From Gamarada debralockiae (lineage: Eukaryota > Ascomycota > Leotiomycetes > Helotiales > Hyphodiscaceae), in the NCBI GenBank assembly GCA_002803225.1, contig NXFV01000430.1:79299-143298 (forward strand): a stretch of 64,000 nt of DNA. The letters are read 5' to 3'. This document shows positions 58,414 to 64,000 of the stretch, one piece after another. A program made the translations under genes and the position numbers. Position 1 is the stretch's first letter, and each line of letters begins with the position of its first letter. The notes under the pieces are model-generated. The model did not search any database. It saw only the letters and a list, made by a program, of their open reading frames with translations, and was not told the origin of the DNA.

Positions 58414-59443
58414 TTTGAATCTCCCTATCTATATCAGTGACTGAAAATGTTTGGGCTGGAACTTGCCATGAGGTTTGACCTACCGCCGTATAGAGGTATT
58501 TGGCTTTGTGCGGATAAAAATTGAGTATTTAAAGACAATGTAAGATCAACGAGATTTAGAAGAAAATCTAGCTTCACAATGATGATGGGCATAGGCGAAG
58601 ATCTAAGAAACAAGAATCAGTGTGTATTGACTCAACAGAGCTAGTGCCCGAGGCTGACTACTTCAACTAAGATCTCCACTGTCATCTTTGGTGGGTTTGA
58701 CAGTCTGGAACGAAGAGGGCTGATCCAAAATATGCATCATGTGGGGGATTGGGTGGGCATCAAAATGACAGGAATAAAAAGGGAAATTGTGTAAAGTGGG
58801 GTGTGGAGTGCGGGGTAAATAAGCTGAAGCTACCCCTTACTTGGAAAATGTAGCCATTCAAGTGCTGACCGAGGACAAGTCCATCCATTCCCGCGGAACA
58901 AGCATCGGATATCCATTACCGGGAAATTCCCAGTGCAGGACAAACTGGTTGATTTGTTGAGAAGGCTTGCACGATGTTACAGGAGATCGTCAAATTGAGA
59001 GCTCGTAGTTGCAGCGGCTTGGTTATGTGGAACCTCCTTTTTCAGTGAACTTGGGTGGCGTGGGACCGTTTAAATCAGAAACAAGAAAGGCGAATGACTA
59101 TGTGCACTCTGGTTTGGACATTGAAAGTGATGGTTCAGATGCGGGGAGCTGTGGTAGAGCAAGTGAGCTACGGGGTAAGTTATAATCGGGACCTTAACCA
59201 AGTTATTTCCACGAAGGAAAGCTAGCCGTGCGCCACTTGATTGGCCTGCATCAACAACAAATCGATCTATTTCCTCAAATGTGGAACTTGGAGTTGCAGA
59301 CGCGCCAACCCCCCGACTCCTGTGACCGACTGAGGCGACTAGCCCAATCATGCTTGATCCACTTTATCCAAGTAGCAATTGCTCGATGTATTTGAACCAT
59401 TCCAGTAATCCAACTTTCCGGAAGGTAGAGTTGAATTCCCTCT
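58414..59443. other. Intergenic, 1 kb
   Basis: Upstream flank of the dead transporter and 3' flank of the FAD oxidase. A minus-strand open frame at 59070-59351 has no recognisable domain. Confidence 0.4.
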
Positions 59444-61564
59444 CTACAGCTTGAAATACCCCGGCTGAAGCTTAGTGAAGACGCCCTCAGGATCGTACTT
59501 CTCTTGAATCTTCTTTAGCCTCAGACGATTCTCCTCTCCATAACCTCCAAAGACATCCTGGCTGATATTGGCGTAGTTTTGGTAGATGTATCGATGGTGC
59601 AAATCCATCTCCTTAGCCAGTGCAACGGCCCGGTCGATGATATTGCTACCAGCTATGTGCATTGCGAGATCGTCTTCCACACGAGACCAGCGGAAAGCTA
59701 TGCTGAAAACTGTTGACTGTTAGCAATTGAATCTGAGCGTGGATGCAAACTTACGAATCAGAGGACCATCTCCCTCCTTGATGCCTAGGCAGTTGCCTCC
59801 ATTTTTGCCGAAGAGATGGATCTCATCTCTATTGATAGGTTGCATCACCATACTGGGAATCACATCCTTGACGCCGAGAATTGGTTGGATCTCTTCCAGA
59901 AATATGTCGACGACTTTCGATAGCAATTTCGCGCTCACTTTGAACGTCACTGTAGCCCATTCTTGCCTGTTCATCGTCTCAGTCTTGTAGAGGAATACTT
60001 CATTCAAGTATCAGAAGAAAGAAGTGGAAGCTCACCGATAGCCAATTTCGTTCCAAGTATTGACTTCGTCGTGTATTTCTGTGAAATTTGCAATTCTCAG
60101 TGTCTTGTACAGAGATTTCACGTCTGTAAATCCCTTGAATACCTCTGGGTTTGGCTCTGGTTTAGTATATACCAGTGCCCCACCAGTAACAAACACATTT
60201 AGTTGTGGTGCATATGCAAAACTTAGGAACAGCTGTGCGTAGGGATCGCCTTGCTCGGCCATCACAACGTCTTCGAATATCTGTAAGATCTTGTCTGTTG
60301 TAGTGCAATAGCCGACCATGCATACAATCCTGTGCAAACTGCTTCCGGCCTTCCCTAGGAAGTATCTGGGAGTCCATGAAAATGGGGTGCTGGGAAGGCC
60401 TAATGTAGTGCTTCGGGAGGATATATCGGCATTATCGATGAGCCAGAACTTGTGCCCGCCCCATATTTGACCTTGGGAATGGGTTTCGAGCTCAAAATTG
60501 GTGACTATGCCAAAGTTGTTGCCACCTCCTCGGAGTGCATAATAGAGATCCGGTGCTGATGCTTGATTGATCTCTGCAATTGATCCATTTGCAAGAACGA
60601 CCTAGGCTAGATGTTAGTAGGTCCAAGAATTAGGGCGTATTGGGCAGCAAACTTCGAAGTTTCGGACATTATCTAATGCCCACCCATATCGGCGAGATAT
60701 GAAGCTGATTCCTCCTGGACACATGAATCAGCTCTTGCTAAACGAATCACGTGCGCTGAATTGTGCCTCAAGGGAGACTCACCACCGAGAATGAACCCGC
60801 CAACACCGACCTGGCTATTTCTCCCTCCAACTACCGTCCTATTCAGAGGTGCGAGGGCCTTATAAACATCAATCCACCTATTTCCCGTCCCTACTCTGGT
60901 CGTCAGGCCTTCTTCGTCTGGTTCAATATCATTGAGCTTCCTCAAATCGATAGTAATTCCCGATGGCGCATTAGAGGCACCCGGGAACATAGTATGGCCA
61001 CCGGATTTTGTTGCAAAGATACATTGATATTGTTTGATGATCTTGAGGGCCTGTGAGACGTCCTCTCCAGAGGAAGGAGTGACAATGCAGGCCGGAACTA
61101 CATTTCTCTGAAATGTTGAATAGTACTGATCTCTGAATCCTTCTAATTGGGATGCTGGATTGTAGTAAACTTGGTCTCCTAGGGAATCCGCAAGCGCGGT
61201 ACACTAGAAATCTGTCAGCGCCCAGGTCGAAGAGAACCGGCTCAATTGGGATACGAGATGTCAATCGTTCAATCTTCGACAAAACTCGGAAAGAAGTCTC
61301 CGGCGGACTTGGAACCCCAATCGTTGGTCTTAGCTCAGAAATTGACTCTGATGATGCCAAGAACGGTTTCCAACCCAAGCTTTGTCCGTTGAAACGGACA
61401 GAACGATTGATAATTTGGCGTCTCATACCCCAGCCAACGAGGTATGGGTGGATACTTACAGCATTGTGGCACTCAGAGTCACTGCTATGAGGAATTAAGG
61501 GAGTTTGTGAGTCTTGCGCAGATATGGCGACGAAGGCAAGGGAAAGCGCAACGAAACAATACAT
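59444..61564 (-). CDS. Secreted berberine-bridge-type FAD-linked oxidase
   Basis: Six exons (61564-61460, 61203-60783, 60714-60653, 60601-60036, 59966-59755, 59709-59444) give 543 aa. Residues 1-16 are a signal peptide (MYCFVALSLAFVAISA). The FAD-binding_4 domain shows CIVTPSSGEDVSQALKII, KSGGHTMFPGASN, GGRNSQVGVGGFILGGG and YGWALDNVRNFEVVLANGS, then ALRGGGNNFGIVTNFELETH. The C-terminal BBE segment reads YQNYANISQDVFGGYGEENR, LKKIQEKYDPEGVFTKLQ. The His of SGGH is the usual covalent flavin site. Such enzymes oxidise sugars, alkaloid-like or polyketide substrates and release hydrogen peroxide. Introns are 45-69 nt except the first, which is 256 nt and keeps one frame open throughout. No defect seen, unlike the transporter next to it. 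Confidence 0.9.
61383..61400. repeat. 18-bp near-perfect palindrome in intron 1
   Basis: TGTCCGTT and AACGGACA are exact reverse complements with GA between them. It contains CCG-N6-CGG, the everted form of the triplet pair recognised by Zn2Cys6 regulators. It lies in the long first intron of the FAD oxidase gene. Confidence 0.55.
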
Positions 61565-62206
61565 GATCGGCGTCCGCGTCCTTAGGAAGTCGGCTTTTTC
61601 AAACGCCAAAACGACACGTGACAAACACCAGTCCGGGATTGAATGGCCAATATATATGAGCTGAAGTAGATAGTTCTAAGAGGTTGACAGAATGTTATGA
61701 AGTATTTGGTTTTGGGAAGTGGTACCGAGGTTCTTGGGACGTCAATAAGACTTGCCTCTTCCATCCAGACTAGGGGCTGTTTCAGTAAGCTGACGGTCAC
61801 GTGTTGAGACTTGCCCTTATCTTATTTGAGCTAACAATATAGGGTACTCTAGTGTTCCCTTCTAATGATCAAACCATCTTATCAAGAGGAGCACGAACCA
61901 TTTGCGACGTTTATTTTCTATACAGATCGACCTTGCAAGCAATTTCGCTGAGTCAAAGTAGGACTCAGTTAGCCCCTACGGCAACCACAGCGCTCGACTG
62001 CGCAGTCTGACAAGATCCGAATTGTACCCGACGATGTCCCTCTGAAACAGTCGGCCAACAAGAGTCACAAGAACGTGTCAAACTGCTCGACAACTCTCTC
62101 TTTATGCCAGGTAGAGTAATTAAACGTGAATATTGCTAACTAGCAGTTCCCGCCACTCAACTCAACATCTGGCATTGCCCACTGAATTTCTCGGTACCTT
62201 TCCAAA
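61565..62206. promoter_or_regulatory. Shared divergent promoter of FAD oxidase and DUF4863 genes
   Basis: The two start codons face away from each other across 642 bp with no gene between. A CACGTG box sits at 61798-61803. A bidirectional promoter would allow joint control of both enzymes. Confidence 0.5.
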
Positions 62207-62921
62207 ATGGCGATCGAGATCCCCACAAAACCAGTTCATCCAAACCAACAAAAGCTCATTGATTGTGCTGCTGAATTCTTCACTGAGGTCGAAAATCTGT
62301 AAGATCCTTTGCCTAAGTCTCGTTATCTTGTACTCAGGAAGCACAGCACCCCTGGAAAAGATCTTGAGGCCCGTTTGAATGCCGAATATGGTCCTGGCAA
62401 TCACTTCTATGACACTTTTGTTTCATTGATCAAGCAAGGGCTTGCGAATAACGAAGGATGGGTTGCAACCGAAGAGGTTGATGGGCCACATTATCGTCGA
62501 AGTAAAGTCAGCTTTCCAACACCTGAGACGCACTATTTCAGCATCACGACTGTTTACATGGAGAGCGAGGAGGAATTTTCGGGACAATAGTTCGTGGATA
62601 TTCCCTCCAGGTTTCTTTGGTCTTCCCTCCTGAAAGCACGAAAAACTGGCTCCTTTTAAATAAAGTTACGTGCCTTTTACTGACCTCCACAGCAGTCACC
62701 AGCATCCATATGGCGAGATCAATTGTGTGATCCAGCTGACTCCTGGGGCTGAGTTGAAAGGCATGTCAGGGTGGCAGGGTGAAGGTTGGACATCGCCAGG
62801 ACCTGGCACTCATCATTATCCACAAGTTCGGAAAGGGGCGCTTGTGGCATTATTCTTTTTGCCTGCGGGACGCATCTCATATGCAGCAACCCCAGATATG
62901 AAACAGCCTCTGTCTATCTAG
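62207..62921 (+). CDS. DUF4863 protein, 4-hydroxylaminobenzoate-lyase-like
   Basis: Three exons (62207-62298, 62338-62589, 62693-62921) give 190 aa. Intron 1 is only 39 nt (GTAAGA..ACTCAG); intron 2 (103 nt) has a GTTCGT donor, weaker than the others, but gives SGQYSHQHPYGEINCVIQL, in the right phase. Other marks are AEYGPGNHFYDTFVSLIKQG and ELKGMSGWQGEGWTSPGPGT followed by HHYPQVRKGALVALFFLPAG. These fit the DUF4863 family that contains PnbB-type hydroxylaminobenzoate lyases, small cupin-like proteins that convert hydroxylaminobenzoate to protocatechuate and ammonia. His-rich motifs (SHQHPYGE, THHYP) could bind metal. No signal peptide. The fungal role is unknown; an aromatic or nitrogenous substrate shared with the neighbouring oxidase is a hypothesis. 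Confidence 0.82.
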
Positions 62922-63303
62922 AATGATAACTACCGCAAGGCGTATTTATGAACAAACTTCTTCCATTCTCACTACTCAAAATGCCAGCACAGACAAAGCT
63001 GAAAAATACAAGACAAACCAGTCCTGCAGCAGAGTAATCGTCCAGAACATCTGTTGCACTGTAGTCCGGTGCAGCGGTAGGGAGAATTGAAAGAAATACT
63101 TTATTCTTTCGCACAACTGAAGTCTAGTTGATGTCCAGATCTCGAACAACTACCCGACTGCCTTTAGCTGTCCTTTCCAGTTGCAATGCCAGCAATAACT
63201 ATAAAGTCCCCCAATTCCATCCAAATGAGCATCTTACATCCCAAGCTTTACATCTACGCTCTTAGCCGCTTCCCCACATATCCAAAGCGAAGCAAGATCA
63301 AGC
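62922..63303. other. Intergenic
   Basis: Nothing recognised between the DUF4863 stop and the next ATG. Confidence 0.4.
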
Positions 63304-63678
63304 ATGGAACACTCAGCAGTAGTCGCAATAAGAAGCATGCTTTCGAAAGCTTCTCCACGCATCATTCGGGCTTCGCGGCCTATAATCTCCTCCCACGCTC
63401 ACGTTCCCGTCTCAACACGTCTTCTTCATCGATCCTCCATCTCTCATCTCATTGAATTCGAGAAGCGCCTCAAACTCGTGGAATCCCGCGTAGGACAGAT
63501 CGAAATTGAGAGGCTTAAAGAGTCTCAAGATAAGGAGAAGGAAACTGAGAAAGAGAAGAAGGATGAGGTGGCTGCAAATGATTATCTTGATCAGGTTGTC
63601 GGAAATGACGGGAAAGGAAGAGAGAATGATGAGATGAAAGGATATGATGGCAAGACGGAAAGAAGGTTTGCTGGTTAG
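63304..63678 (+). CDS. Small basic/coiled-coil hypothetical protein
   Basis: A single 124-aa frame from an ATG at 63304. The first 45 residues have regularly spaced Arg/Lys and few acids (SMLSKASPRIIRASRPI, STRLLHRSS), like a mitochondrial presequence. The middle (LIEFEKRLKLVESRVGQIEI) is predicted coiled coil, and the tail is a charged Lys/Glu stretch. I recognise no domain. Start and length look natural, but there is no direct proof of expression. Confidence 0.5.
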   Translation: MEHSAVVAIRSMLSKASPRIIRASRPIISSHAHVPVSTRLLHRSSISHLIEFEKRLKLVESRVGQIEIERLKESQDKEKETEKEKKDEVAANDYLDQVVGNDGKGRENDEMKGYDGKTERRFAG

Positions 63679-64000
63679 ATGTTCTGGAGTATGACGTCGG
63701 CTAAATTTGCATAGTTGAGATAGAGTGGGAGACCGTGGAGTTGAAAGTCATTGGTGTTGGTGGTTGAAGGTTGCTAGTCAATTAATAAATCCACGAGAAA
63801 GAGAGAAAAATCAATCATCATCTTTGCAAAGCAAGTGTTGGACTTCTCAGACCCTGGTGTGATATTCCCGGTAGAACAATCATCGCGATTGTTCTCTGAA
63901 AGATAGCACCTACATGCACCTGCGCGCAGAGGCTTACAGGGGCCCCAGGTGTAACTATTTTCTACTCAAGTTTTAATCCATCGCAATTCCCCCCCCCCCC
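63679..64000. other. 3' flank, ending in a run of C
   Basis: No gene recognised. The last ten bases of the window are all C; the run may continue beyond it. Confidence 0.6.

Noticed and set aside
1..64000. CRISPR arrays, operons, riboswitches and bacterial promoters
   Set aside because: No spaced repeats, and the gene structure with spliceosomal introns is fungal.

Overview
The window is nuclear DNA of a filamentous ascomycete (Pezizomycotina). Genes are interrupted by short introns, mostly 39-90 nt, with GT..AG ends and CTAAC/CTGAC-like branch points. The proteins include a chitin synthase, a UstYa-type DUF3328 protein, a GH131 enzyme with a CBM1 module, and a HeLo-kinase-like relic, all typical of that group. 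The general look of the proteins suggests a leotiomycete-like fungus, but this is an inference that I cannot test here. Gene models below were built by eye: splice sites were placed so that reading frame, phase and family similarity agree, and every exon sum is a multiple of three.

Layout. 0.2-6.4 kb: a haem-dependent N-demethylase-like gene, a dead amino-acid permease, and a secreted GH131-CBM1 glucanase. 8.2-11.4 kb: a conserved fungal regulatory-type protein split by a 653-nt intron. 11.4-15.3 kb: long non-coding stretch with an AT-rich tract. 15.3-30.8 kb: dense conserved block with RTF1 (Paf1 complex), COQ7, phospholipase D1, an alpha/beta hydrolase, mitochondrial release factor 1 and a gamma-glutamyltransferase. 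31.6-38 kb: accessory zone with a broken membrane-protein gene, an intact CorA-type cation channel gene and a decayed kinase-like gene of the HeLo type. 39.4-53.9 kb: second conserved block with a PNUTS-like PP1 regulator, SLY1, a chitin synthase, a low-molecular-weight tyrosine phosphatase and a DUF218 protein. 54.2-64 kb: second accessory zone with a broken F-box-like gene, a UstYa/DUF3328 gene, a dead MFS sugar-type transporter, a secreted berberine-bridge-type FAD oxidase, a DUF4863 (hydroxylaminobenzoate-lyase-like) gene and a small basic protein.

How parts may work together. The conserved genes are unrelated housekeeping functions (transcription elongation and termination, ubiquinone synthesis, secretion, wall synthesis, mitochondrial translation). 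The most cluster-like group is 55.5-62.9 kb: UstYa-like protein, transporter (now dead), FAD oxidase and DUF4863 enzyme, the last two sharing a 642-bp divergent promoter. This could be a small, partly decayed oxidative catabolic or secondary-metabolite cluster. Five broken genes lie in the accessory zones and none in the conserved blocks, so gene decay is concentrated there. I found no rRNA, tRNA, CRISPR or intact transposon.
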